Source: Gyrodactylus bullatarudis
Taxonomy: Eukaryota; Platyhelminthes; Monogenea; Gyrodactylidea; Gyrodactylidae
Direction: 5' to 3'
NCBI GenBank assembly: GCA_012064415.1
Contig: SSNU01000102.1
Span: forward strand, 1 to 64,000
DNA length: 64,000 nt
The position numbers and the translations under genes were made by a program. The notes under the pieces were generated by a model. The model had not been told where the DNA came from and searched no databases. It saw only the letters and a list, made by a program, of their open reading frames with translations. Below, one piece after another: positions 10,587 through 20,565 of the stretch (its first letter is position 1; each line of letters begins with the position of its first letter).

Positions 10587-10865
10587 ATAACGAAGAGGAT
10601 ACTTGGCTTCATTATAGAGTGGATAATGTGGATATAATAAGATGCATAAAAAAGATCCATTCTCAAAAAAGAGTGTTTGATTGTTTAATACAATATGAAG
10701 GCAAATACTATCTTCAAAAGTCGTTCGAACCAATAAAAATCACTGCAAGAAAAAACAATTACATCGAAGTTAAAGTTTTGGATAAAAATCAAACTTATCT
10801 AATCAGATTATATGTAATCGGTAATAGGTTGAGTCAAATCGAGAAAATTATTAAAGATTTGATGG
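10587..10865 (+). CDS. Module exon 4 (phase 1-1)
   Basis: Acceptor CTATTACAAG, strong donor GTAAGA at 10866, 279 bp (93 codons). Translation starts NEEDTWLHYRVDNVDIIRCI and continues with strand-like KRVFDCLIQYEGKYYLQKSF and NYIEVKVLDKNQTYLIRLYV, ending in RLSQIEKIIKDLM. An in-frame stop at 10571-10573 limits how far upstream the exon can start. One of the two best-bounded units; the intron to exon 5 is only 531 bp. The helix-like end IEKIIKDLM resembles FIKIIS of exon 1. Confidence 0.6.
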
Positions 10866-10870
10866 GTAAG

Positions 10871-11396
10871 ATTTTTTTTGTATATCAAAATATACTTCAG
10901 TAGGAGTGTATAAATTTCGGAATACCTTATTCAGTAATATTCACAAGTTGTGATCAGACATCTCTCTTTGTCATCTTTTTATTGACTTTCACCTCTTTTA
11001 TGAGTCTCTTCCATAGTGGCTTTTTGGGAACAATGATTCAGGAATATAATTATTTTTCAATGTTCAAAAAATTAACTCGAAATACATAATTTTTAATAAA
11101 ATAAAATTAATTTAGTGTATTTTGATGTTTCAAATTAAAATAAACTGAATAATTTTCTACATGAATAACTTGATTTAAATTGATCGAGATATCTACATTT
11201 GGTATGCACCACAGAGTGTTACCCAACAGATCTTTCACCAGGATACACTACCTGTATGTAAAATAATTGTAGTTGAAAATAATTCTAAAAACCCTCTGTA
11301 ACACAATAAATACTGTTTTCATTTTAGGTATCGACCTATGCTTAATAAATATTATTTAATAAACTTTTTAACTATATTTTAAAATAATGATTACAG
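10871..11396. other. Short intron between module exons 4 and 5
   Basis: 531 bp intron bounded by GTAAGA and TGATTACAG. No transposon seen inside, which makes the pair of exons 4 and 5 the cleanest evidence that these units are spliced together. Confidence 0.45.
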
Positions 11397-11672
11397 ATAA
11401 TAAGAATAAACAATTCGTAATGATTCATTATGAGAATGAATCGCAGAAAATTTTTACTGATTACTATATGCAAATATCTAAGATCGTAAACTTATATGAT
11501 AATGGGAAGAAACGTGAATCACTTTGTTTCAAGTATTCATGTGTTAATCCTTTTGATATGGCTAAGATTCCTTTGTATAAATTTGTGAAGATAATCAGCA
11601 AAAATATTATCACAGATTGTTCTATAGCAATAGGAGAACAAGAAGAAAAGATAAAAAGTATCGATAAACAGG
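11397..11672 (+). CDS. Module exon 5 (phase 1-1)
   Basis: Acceptor TGATTACAG, donor GTGAGT at 11673, 276 bp (92 codons). Translation NKNKQFVMIHYENESQKIFT, then YYMQISKIVNLYDNGKKRES, IPLYKFVKIISKNIITDC and a final helix-like GEQEEKIKSIDKQ. Like exons 2, 4, 6, 9 and 10, its first two bases are AT, completing an N-A-T codon. No known domain recognised. Both borders are good, and the frame is open across both, so confidence is above average for this series. Confidence 0.6.
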
Positions 11673-11889
11673 GTGAGTTTTTTTAATTCTGAAATTAATT
11701 TCAGAAAAAACAATTCAAGTTAAAATTTTTGATCGCTTTTATAATATTCTTCATATTACAGTAAATAATCACCTTGTCCTCTCTGCTTTTTCTTTTTCTC
11801 AACTTAAACTAAATTTCAAGAATTCAAGGTTCATGATTTTTCGCAAAGCAAATGAGCCTGAAATATTCAGGGTCGGCAAAGAAAAGTTT

Positions 11890-12235
11890 GGTAACAGTGA
11901 AGTTGACCGGATATCGAGCCAAAATATACCATTCTGTGCGTGGGTGCATACATTATATATTATTGCGTGTATATTGTAATGTAAAATTAAAAATGTAATT
12001 TACACAATATTTATCATACAGAAAAATACATTACAGACTGCTCAATACCTCAGGTTATACAAAAGATAATCTAAAAATTCAAAATGCTATAGTGTATAAA
12101 ATTTTACGTTATGGTATAATTTTCAAACCTGTAGTAATATTAATTTTACATTACAATATACACGCAATAATATGGATACACCCACGCACAGAATGGTATA
12201 TTTTGGCTCGATGTTCGGTCAACTTTACCGTTACC
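11890..12235. repeat. Foldback (MITE-like) element, 346 bp
   Basis: Arms of about 110 bp at 11890-12000 and 12130-12235 are inverted copies with few mismatches (shared: GTTGACCG, CGAGCCAAAATATACCATTC, TGCGTGTATATTGTAATG). No coding capacity. Likely a non-autonomous DNA element. Confidence 0.75.
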
Positions 12236-12360
12236 AAGAGTTTTATTAATAAATCTGGAATAAACTACTTGCTCTCGTTACTTTGTGATATTGGTGTTTT
12301 TACAAATTTTACTAATATATTACCCTCACTTAAAAAAATACAAAAACGTTGTTAGACAGT

Positions 12361-12590
12361 TAATCTACTTGCAAAGTGTGGTCACTGGTTATTACTATAT
12401 CCTTATTAATCTAACTTAATGGAGATTGACTTCTCACACCTAGATGTTAGAATTCGGATAAGCAAGTGTCAATTACATAAGAGAGTCAAATAATATTCAA
12501 CTCACGGTGGCAGACGTAGACGCGTTTCGTCCCTATTAGGACTCGTCAGTAGTCCATAGCCAGAATTGACCACACTTTGCTTGTAGGTTA
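12361..12590 (-). repeat. SINE-like repeat with canonical hammerhead ribozyme core (minus strand)
   Basis: On the minus strand: CTATGGACTA, core CTGACGA, stem II GTCC-TAATAG-GGAC, GAAA, palindrome ACGCGT, C (predicted cleavage site), then TACGTCTGCCACCGTGAGTT and a tail ending near 12400. All invariant hammerhead core bases are present (position 7 varies freely). The tRNA-like head of the related copy at 15713 is missing here. The ends form an inverted repeat (TGCAAAGTGTGGTCA at 12370 and TGACCACACTTTGC at 12568). Confidence 0.75.
12519..12549 (-). ncRNA. Hammerhead ribozyme core, complete
   Basis: Minus-strand order: CTGACGA, GTCCTAATAGGGAC (4-bp stem II with six-base loop), GAAAC, GCGTC. 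Stem III would be the self-complementary ACGCGT without a loop, so cleavage probably needs two RNA copies paired together, as proposed for minimal hammerheads of Penelope-like elements. Stem I pairing is short (TA/TA, then GGC/GCC after an internal loop). Confidence 0.7.
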
Positions 12591-12599
12591 AATGTTTAA

Positions 12600-12943
12600 A
12601 AACAATGTTATTTATACATCATAATTATTCAAAAACAACCTGTTCTTAGGTCTTAGTCATTAATCTTTAGTTATTAAAAATCTCCTTCAAAAAGTGTTTG
12701 AATTTGAACCTTTAGTTCACTAGATAGTAAGCTATCATTATTAATTTATCAGAAACATTATCTAAGTGTATAATGACAGCTCTCTGATGAATATCAATGT
12801 TATTTTATGTGAAAATGACTACATTAGAAACCAAGTTTAATTGATAGAAAAATCAGGCTTTTTAAAATATATTTTTTCTGTGTGTATTTCAACATTCTCT
12901 CATGCGTCACGGGGCACTCATCATGCCAATGCCATTCCACATC
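12600..12943. other. No feature recognised
   Basis: AT-rich intronic sequence between the SINE copy and a PLE-B tail; nothing supported. Confidence 0.35.
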
Positions 12944-13150
12944 TGAAATTAGTTTTATAATAAGATTAATTAAAACTTAAGTCAATATAGGCATTCTCAT
13001 CCATTATGGTCACTCCAAACGTTTCGACGGAGATAGGCTTCACACCTGGTAGAACAAATTCATCAATACTCTTTACCATTTATATATTTTCATGATCTCA
13101 TACCCTAAAATTTCGTCCAATCAGAGTTAATAAAAAATAATGAAGCTTTT
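12944..13150 (-). repeat. PLE-B tail, variant subfamily
   Basis: Matches the tail of PLE-B on the minus strand (TCGAAACGTTTGGAGTGACC, ATGGATGAGAATGCC, TTGACTTAAG) and is closest to the copy at 52060-52160. No coding part attached. Confidence 0.7.
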
Positions 13151-13964
13151 TGACCAATGATAATATAGAAAAAGAAATCAAAAGCTCTGTAAAGTGACGA
13201 GAGTTGTGTGAATGTGGAAGTACACGTTACTTATATACCATTTCTACACTAAAACTCATGAATTATAGACCAATAGAAATTGAGCATTTGTCGGCCAATC
13301 AGAATCTAGCAATATTCCTCCCACAAAATTCCTACGGATCCAAATATATTTTGCTACTAGAATCTCAAACTTTTAAACAGGTTGATGAAATTTTTTAGAT
13401 GATCTTAATCTTTTGTTCTTAATCATTTCCACTTCGAATTTTCTCTCTATCATATCAGGAAAATGCTGTAGCAAAATTAGCTTAAGCAATGGTCATTCAT
13501 ACTTAAATTTAGTATCATTATATTCAGCATAAAATTTTGAGTAAACTTGGAAATTTTCAAGCTTCTATTCGGAAATATATGGCTAAAATTCGATTTTTAA
13601 ATCGGTCTCAGATTTTGAATGATTTTAGATGAAAAATCAAAAAAAGTCATTTTTCGTTTTCCCAATCCCATACCCCTCCCCATGATTAGTCATGGGGTTG
13701 ACCATTTTTACATACACACTATGTATTACATAGGTGTAAATACAAGCATGTCAATCAAAACTATCACACTGTTCTCCTCATTTTACATACAATATGGGTT
13801 TCTACTAACACATACTCACTCACTATCCCAATGAACAGAGAGTGGGTCACACACGCACACTTTCTATAGAATGTAATCCTACCACGTCATATTTGGATAT
13901 GAATTTATAAACTAATTTGTATTGCTAATCTATAATCGAGAGAAAAGAGTTTCTTATAAAAAAT
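13151..13964. other. No feature recognised
   Basis: Short ORFs at 13204-13398 and 13619-13834 have no motif, no splice borders of the module type and no similarity to transposon proteins that I can see. Confidence 0.35.
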
Positions 13965-14445
13965 ATTTTTTATTCAAAATCATAAACTGTTGAATTTAAA
14001 GCAGGGTTCTCTTTTAGAAAGGCAAGATTTTTGACAATTTCTAATGAACCTTGAAGTTTTCTTATAGCCAAGTGATTTTTCAATAGGTCTAAGTTATTTA
14101 CAGTTGATCTGATAAGCTCTGGGTTATCTTCATTTGTTTTCGGTATATCTGGATCGATATCGTCCCATATAGATGTTGCGATATCAATTCAGTCTGCCAG
14201 ATTCAGTATACGACTCATATCATTGACATATATTCCTCTAACAGCCCTTATTTCTCCCAATCGTTTGTTATACATAGCTTTAAACTTTCGTATAATTCCG
14301 GCATCGATAGGCTGGAGAACAGAGGTCGAATTTTCTGGAAAATATACGATCTTGAAATTATCAGGATTAGATTTAATAAAAAATTTTTTGTTTGTTGGGA
14401 AAGAACTGCCGAGCTTCTTCGAAAATATTTTCAGTTTCAAATGAG
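13965..14445 (-). pseudogene. pogo/Tigger-like transposase, C-terminal fragment
   Basis: The minus strand encodes IVYFPENSTSVLQPIDAGII and RKFKAMYNKRL, the block around the last catalytic acidic residue of the DDE_1 (pogo/Tigger, CENP-B-related) transposases, followed after a stop by IDIATSIWDDIDP and the C-terminal tail to about 13965. It shares the PIDAGI block with the element at 19052-22181. It is cut by PLE-A copy 2 at about 14450. Inactive fragment. Confidence 0.75.
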
Positions 14446-14484
14446 AGACTCATTTAGAGGATTTGGAAGTCAAGTGGATATTTA

Positions 14485-14545
14485 GTAATAAAGCTTATAT
14501 TTCACCGGATCTCGTCAGACTATTACACCGGCTAGATATAAATAA
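14485..14545 (-). ncRNA. PLE-A hammerhead-like motif
   Basis: Minus strand: GCCGG, CTGACGAGATCCGGTGAAAT, then ATATAAGCTTTAT. Core bases CTGANGA and GAAA are intact; stem III is near-palindromic. GCCGG and CCGGT can pair around the core. Confidence 0.55.
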
Positions 14546-14592
14546 TAAATAAAATGTACAATATTATCCTCTCATTGGTTCTATCATTCCAG

Positions 14593-15003
14593 AGTACAAC
14601 AGGGGAGGGTTTAGTCCCATGGCTCGAGAAGAAAGGTGTGATCTACTCGTTCAAATGTAAATGTGGTTCAACTTATGTAGGCCAAACAGTCAGACCAGTG
14701 AAGGCGAGGATCAAAAAGCACTTGAATCCTGGCAACAAAGGTTCTGCGGTTCAGGAGCACTTGAAGGATGCCAATCACACTGCTGATGTGAACAACTTCA
14801 GTATCTTATTTCAAGCAAACCCAAGTGATCCTCCCAAGATGAGAGCAGATGTCTTAAACAAAGCAGAAGCCCATTTTATCAAAAAGTTAAACCCAGCTCT
14901 ATGCAAGCAAAAAATCCTGGCCGCTAAGTTAGGCCTGACGGGAAAAAGCAGATTTCCAAACAAAAGTAAGATTAACAGAGCTGCTTTATTATTCCTTTTT
15001 TAA
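14593..15003 (+). pseudogene. PLE-A GIY-YIG nuclease fragment
   Basis: Within a 149-codon frame (14554-15003), KKGVIYSFKCKCGSTYVGQT, RPVKARIKKHL, the His-rich block DANHTADVNNFSILFQ and AEAHFIKKLNPALCKQK reproduce the nuclease of the copy at 25653-26663. The nuclease core is complete in sequence, but nothing upstream except terminal repeat remains, and the tail (RAALLFLF, stop) runs into a minisatellite. Only domain-level function could be imagined; most likely dead. Confidence 0.75.
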
Positions 15004-15160
15004 CTATAGTTAAATTTTATATTTTTTTTGTATTGAAAAAAAAATTTTTGGACAAAACTTTTTCGACTATAGTTATTTTTTATTTTTACCTTTTTGACTA
15101 TAGTTATTTTTTATTTTTACCTTTTTAACTATAGTTATAATCTGTTTTCACCTTTACTGT
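14996..15160. repeat. Minisatellite, about 31-bp unit, 3-4 copies
   Basis: Units of the form CTTTTTNACTATAGTTATTT followed by TTTATTTTTAC repeat in tandem with small changes. The last codons and stop of the PLE-A copy 2 frame are in the first unit. Confidence 0.75.
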
Positions 15161-15712
15161 TTACTCTATAACTTAAATACCGATATTAATAAATGAAAAC
15201 ATTGATAAAACATGTTCGTATTAATAATTTTGATTATAGTCATAACTACAATATGTAAAAAATTTCTAGTTCATGGTTGTCAGTCGTCTTCAAATCGATA
15301 AAAGTCCCAGGATTATTTAGGAAATTCCAGTTTAAAAAATCTTTTCACCCGGAAATCTCTGATAGTGATAGGATTAAGTGAAGATGTTGTGTATGGCAGA
15401 GACATATTTATTTGAAGGCTAATAAGAAATTTAAATCATTAAAATTGAACATAAGAGAAAGAGATAGTTTTTAGGACATACCACGAGGTATACACAGAAG
15501 AATATGAAATGTGTACCCACGTGATCAAACAAAATAACCTCTTTCATTTCTATTGGTTGAGGAAGGTCTCTTCTCTGATTGGTTAATGTAGGTTTGTAGG
15601 TATGTACGAAAGAATAATATTGATTTTGAGTTATTAGTAATAACTTATTACTAATGAATAGTTACATAATAATTATTACAAGTTAATAAATGCAAAGTTA
15701 GTATGATAATCT
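15161..15712. other. No feature recognised
   Basis: Intronic AT-rich sequence between minisatellite and SINE; no module exon or transposon motif recognised. Confidence 0.35.
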
Positions 15713-15915
15713 GTCTGCTAGATAGTGGTTAGAAGTGTTACCTCACAACGTTGAAGACCCGGGTTCGAATCTTGGCTATGGTCCTGATAAGGACGAAACG
15801 CGTCTACGTCTGCCACCGTGAGTTGAATAATATTTGACTCTCTTATGTAATTGACACTTGCTTATCCGAATTCTAACATCTAGGTGTGAAAAGACAATCT
15901 CCATCAAGTTAGATT
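15713..15915 (+). repeat. tRNA-derived SINE with hammerhead-related tail
   Basis: Head: A-box-like TAGATAGTGGTTAGA (15719-15733) and B-box GGTTCGAATC (15762-15771) at tRNA-like spacing. Body: CTATGG then a shortened hammerhead region (CCTGATAAGGACGAAACGCG), then TACGTCTGCCACCGTGAGTT and the same tail as the copy at 12361. Against that copy, about 11 bp including CTGACGA are missing, so this copy should not self-cleave. The three SINE copies together imply an ancestor with pol III promoter, hammerhead and tail. Confidence 0.7.
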
Positions 15916-15983
15916 CATAAATATAAAGTAATTAATATTTGATCTTTATTTATTTACCTTATTTATTTATTAACCTTTTATAG

Positions 15984-16223
15984 ATTTCAACGCTATAATT
16001 TATGGACCTAAAGAAAATGTTCATATTACTGAATTTGATTCTTGGAAAATTCTTAAAGGGAAAGTCCAATTATTTAAATATGGAAAAGTTGTTGAAGAAT
16101 ATTATTATCTTCATCAAAATGAGTATAGACTAAATGTGGTATTAATACGAAATGGAGTTCATACGCTGTATTACAAGTTCGAAACAACAGAAAAACGGAA
16201 ATCATTTCAGAAGGATTTAGAGA
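15984..16223 (+). CDS. Module exon 6 (phase 1-1)
   Basis: Acceptor CCTTTTATAG, donor GTAATT at 16224, 240 bp (80 codons), the shortest unit. Translation FNAIIYGPKENVHITEFDSW, KILKGKVQLFKYGKVVEEYY, EYRLNVVLIRNGVHTLYYKF and the helix-like RKSFQKDLE. If the donor is ignored the frame stays open only to a stop near 16253. Same order of elements as exons 2, 9 and 10: first strand, NI/I-turn, LFKYG- or LYYEN-type strand, terminal helix. Confidence 0.55.
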
Positions 16224-16532
16224 GTAATTTTCAGTGGCTAACGCTTTTTCTTTAATTGAATAAAAAGATTTCGAATATTCTCAAAAGTTAAAAAAATAGC
16301 TATTTCCATTACAAACTAATTTCATTATTCTTATTGAGTTGTAATTTTCTGATAGAGAGACCGAATAACAAAAACTCTTATGTAATGGAAGTAATTACAC
16401 ATTAAGTGGGTTTATGCACATGTGATTATGGAAGAGCAGAAATATTCACTTGCAAAATTGTAAATTAAAAAAAGATAATTTGAATTATTAACATTACTAT
16501 TTTTGTGATCAGAAGAATTACTCTTATAATAA
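16224..16532. other. Start of a 12-kb intron; no feature
   Basis: Sequence between exon 6 and the first transposon of the long intron (16224-28275). Nothing recognised. Confidence 0.4.
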
Positions 16533-18604
16533 CACTGTGTGTCATAAAAAAAAATTTCCGAAGAAGTAAAAGGGTAAGATCCTTTTGTTTTTGATCCAAA
16601 ATTTCACGCTGATTACAAATCAAGTCTCAGAATTTAAAAGTTGGGTTCAGTTTAGTAGATATTGAAGAAAATTGAAAAGTGAGAATTTGAGAAAAATTGA
16701 GAGTAGTTTTTCGATTAAATTGATTTGTAAAAGCAATGAAACCTAATTATAATGAGGCTATTATGTAGAGCAATTAATTCTGCGTCGATTGGTATATAGA
16801 TCAATGTCGCACCCACTCAGAACTGGCGAAAATTTTAAATAAGATCTTCTAAAAGGGGGGATAAAATCATCGAAAAAATCCACTTGAATTTACAGACTTA
16901 AAGCTAACTTTAAAGGGAATTGGATTTCTTCTTCTGGGTCAAATTGATCAGTTTTTATGTCCCGTTTTGTAATGAAAAATTTAAAAAAAGTTGCATGCCT
17001 TTTTTGTAACCTATCAGAATAGAGAACGTCGAATTAACCAAACACGTTGACAATTCAGTGAGTCATGCAATATTCTTGATTAGTATTCAAACATTTCATT
17101 CCCATCACGTTCCCAAATAGTTCTGAACCGGAATTTTGAATGCAGAAATGAAGAGGAATGTAATTCCTGTTTAACTCGAGTTTCAATAGGTAGAACTCCT
17201 GCCAAACATGTAAGTTTTTATCTAAGATTTTAGATATATCTACAAAATCTTCATACTTCTAGAGACTTTTATCGAAAAAGGGCTCAACAACTTGTTATAT
17301 AAGAAAATGGAGAAAGCCCTGCTGTCGATAATGTTAATTGTGAAAATATCCAACCACCTCTAAACCTCTATATGGACCAGCCTCTCATGGATTATATAGT
17401 TAGAAAACTGCTTCTGTCGAAGAGAAATGCGATTGAATTGTCTCAACTAATGAATTCAAATTTGCGTTTCAAGGTACAGAAATCGTGATGAAGAATTTAG
17501 GAAATACTTCAAAGAAGAGAATAACTTGGCATATTGTTCAGATATAAGAGGACTTTATTCATCGCTCGGATTTGAATTCGTCTTACAAGACGAAAGACTT
17601 TCCATTGATTCTAACAGTATAAGTCTTAAATGTGTCCTCATTAGTAACAACAAGTCTCATCCTACCGTTCCAATAGCCTATTCAAGTAAGCTCACTGGAA
17701 CGTATTAATCGTTGGAATTAATTTTACGGAAAATCTATTATTATGAGCTGGAATTGAAAGTATTCGCAGACTTTCAAGTTATTGCTCTTCTCTGTGGTTT
17801 ACAATTAGGAAACGCTAGCTTTCCTTGCTATAAATGTCTTTAGCATTCTCGACAAGGATAATACCATTACTTACCTGACCATTTACCACCAGAGAGAGAT
17901 TACTCCATCAACTTCAATAGGATTAAACCATCTTTAATCAATGCAGAGAATATTATTCTTCCTCCCTTGCATTTGAAACTAGGAATATTTAAAAAATTCA
18001 TGAAACGTTTATGATCAATAAAATCAGATGCAATGAACGTAAGAGAAAATTTCTATTATATGTCGAGTGGTTACAAGAAAGGCATGCAACTTTTTTTTAA
18101 TTTTTCATTACAAAACGGGACATAAAAACTGATCAATTTGACCCAGAAGAAAAAATCCAATTCCCTTTAAAGTATGCTCAATCGAAAGAGCAAAAAATTT
18201 CAGTCTACAATCTTGAAGAAAACTATGAATTTTTTTTAAGTCTGTAAATTCAAGTGGATTTTTTCGATGATTTTATCCCCCCTTTTAGAAGATCTTATTT
18301 AAAATTTTCGCCAGTTCTGAGTGGGTGCGACATTGATCTATATACCAATCGACGCAGAATTAATTGCTCTACATAATAGCCTCATTATAATTAGGTTTCA
18401 TTGCTTTTACAAATCAATTTAATCGAAAAACTACTCTCAATTTTTCTCAAATTCTCACTTTTCAATTTTCTTCAATATCTACTAAACTGAACCCAACTTT
18501 TAAATTCTGAGACTTGATTTGTAATCAGCGTGAAATTTTGGATCAAAAACAAAAGGATCTTACCCTTTTACTTCTTCGGAAATTTTTTTTTATGACACAC
18601 AGTG
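16533..18604. mobile_element. Unclassified DNA transposon with 368-bp terminal inverted repeats
   Basis: Ends CACTGTGTGTCATAAAA inverted at 16533 and 18604; arms 16533-16900 and 18237-18604 are equal in length and almost identical. A second inverted segment (about 16907-17005 against 18083-18176) extends the symmetry, with about 60 bp extra on the right. Total 2.07 kb. The interior carries a decayed plus-strand coding region (about 17280-18060). The near identity of the arms suggests a fairly recent insertion despite the broken ORF. Confidence 0.8.
17440..18060 (+). pseudogene. Decayed protein of the 16.5-kb transposon
   Basis: Reading through stops and frameshifts: RDEEFRKYFKEENNLAYCSD, IRGLYSSLGFEFVLQDERLS, SISLKCVLISNNKSHPTVPI, FADFQVIALLCGLQLGNASF, PCYKCL and NIILPPLHLKLGIFKKFMKR. 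From memory this resembles a family of uncharacterised transposon-associated proteins common in arthropods and cnidarians; I cannot name the superfamily. The FADFQV segment and the PCYKCL Cys pair could be part of a DDE-type catalytic or zinc-binding core. Not functional here. Confidence 0.55.
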
Positions 18605-19051
18605 TAATTATCATGATATATGTTAGCTTTTTCACTGTTTTCAAGTTGAGTGTTGGTGTTTTTACAGCCCACATTATAATCTGATAATTTGGAACTTTTA
18701 CTATTACTCTTTTAATGTTTGTCAATTCCTATTTACAATCAATTCTAGACTTTTACCATTATTCATGTTATTCATGATATTTAAGACTGTCAGCATTATT
18801 TACATCTGCATCGTTATTACCTTCGAATAACTCTTTAATGAATTCTTCCTCAGCCATATTAAGTAGTATGAGAAATATCAAGTTTGTTTTTGACATCTCT
18901 GGCTATTATTGATAATATAGACAATCTTTATTACTTATAATTATCTTTTATTTTATAATCTTATTTTTTCATTATTATTACACATTCATAAATGTTCATA
19001 ATTTGTGATATTTTGTTGGTGAATTTATATTTTTCGGTGATGGATCTTGTA
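18605..19051. other. Spacer between two DNA transposons
   Basis: Intron sequence; no supported feature. Confidence 0.35.
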
Positions 19052-19281
19052 CAGTCACACATAACGACTCGAGATATCATCTCTGCCCTTTCTCGTTTTT
19101 TTTTATACCAAAACTGTTAACCAATCATATTGCGTTATTACAATAACCAATCAGAATAGACCTAGCAAATGGTTCTAGTTTTTTAATCTTGAATATCATT
19201 TCATCTCAATCCATCTCAATTTTAATATTTAAATTTATAAAAATAATAATAATCGTTATATGAATTATAAGTTGAACATAT

Positions 19282-20541
19282 TTATTGGAAATCATATAGA
19301 TTTTCGAGGTTATTATTTTCAGAAAACTCTTTGAAAATTTTTAAATCAGATAGGACCTTTATTAAGCCATATCTTTTATCTAGCTCCAAGAATGTTTTTA
19401 TAAATCTGATTCTTTCAAACACCAGAGAACTGTTTGAAACCACGTCATTTTTGGTAATGAACTTAGTGTTATTGAAACAGTTAATAATAGTTTCCTCACT
19501 GACATCTTCCCATGCTTTTTTCGCAGTGTACAGGCAACACTTTAAATTAGTTTTCTTCTTAAGTTCGTTCATGGCAATTCTCTCGTTGAACATCTTCTCA
19601 TTCATTAACCTTCTATATTTGCATTTGAATGAACGTACAATACCAGCGTCAATTGGCTGACAAACAGGAGTACAATTTGGAGGAATGTATTGAATCTATT
19701 TTTTAAAATTATTTGAATGAATTACTTTAATATTATCCATGAATAATATAATTTTTCTCTTAACTGTTTTTAACTTGTTGTTTAAATCTTGAATAAATGA
19801 TGAATAAATTTCCCGATTCATCCATCCTTTTGAAGAATATTTATAGTTAAGAAATTCTAAATCTTCTTTACTAAGACATCTTGGTTTTTTAACACCATGA
19901 ATAAACATTAAGGGCTCTTTCTGACCGAGAGCATTGGTACAAAGTAATAAAGTTATTCTGTCTTTTAAATCTTTGAAGCCATGTGCATTCAATGTCTTCT
20001 TTGTAAGGATTTTCCTGTTTACTACATAGATGAATAGTGCAGCTTCGTCTAAATTGTATATATTTTCTGCTGAATATCCGTTTATTAAGGATGGCAGTCT
20101 CATATAGAAATCTTCAACCAAGTTCATTGGAACACTTTTCATATCACCAGAAGGCTAAAAATAATCATTTAAATAATTCTTACTTTTTTAAATTTCCATC
20201 CGTTCTTGTTACAAATTTTCATTTGATGGTTAGGAAGCTTTATAACCAATGAGCTCTAATGTATCAGCTACTCGAAATGCAATATCTCTTAACTCATTAA
20301 ATCCTATGTAACTGGATTCTTCAGATAGAGCATTTTCAAATTTTTATACGAGTATTTCTTCGAATATATTTCTTTGGTCGTTTTCTCTAGTCTTGTTCGG
20401 AAAAGATAAATTATAAGTGAAATCTCTATTGATATAATTTCTGACAGTTTTCTTTGACTTCAATAGTACTTTAGAGAGTTGTTGCACAGTGAATCCATCT
20501 TCATGAAGTTTCTGGCATAATTTACGATTCGAAAAGTTCAT
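19282..20541 (-). pseudogene. pogo/Tigger-like transposase, broken
   Basis: Minus-strand order: 20541-20344 HTH (LCQKLHEDGFTVQQLSKVLL, KSKKTVRNYINR), then a CENP-B-like stretch (ENALSEESSYIGFNELRDIA) with stops, 20142-19696 DDE_1 core (IYNLDEAALFIY with first Asp, LLLCTNALGQKEPLMFIHGV, GWMNREIYSSFIQDL, KIILFMDNIKV with second Asp) and, after a stop, PIDAGIVRSFKCKY with the third catalytic block, ending in the frame 19605-19282 (TIINCFNNTKF and a tail to 19282). The family cuts and pastes DNA at TA sites. Confidence 0.8.
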
Positions 20542-20565
20542 ATTTTTAGATTTAACCTAAAAGAA

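Larger units (their letters stand above)
14455..15003 (+). mobile_element. PLE-A copy 2: terminal repeat fused to GIY-YIG domain
   Basis: A PLE-A terminal repeat (about 14455-14600, hammerhead-like motif on the minus strand) runs directly into the frame for the nuclease. RT and linker are absent, as if a 5' terminal repeat had been joined to the 3' part by template switching or deletion. The element stops in a 31-bp minisatellite at about 15000. Confidence 0.75.

Noticed and set aside
15713..15785. tRNA gene
   Set aside because: A- and B-boxes are present, but the sequence does not close into acceptor, D and anticodon stems, and it continues into a repeat tail. It is a SINE head.
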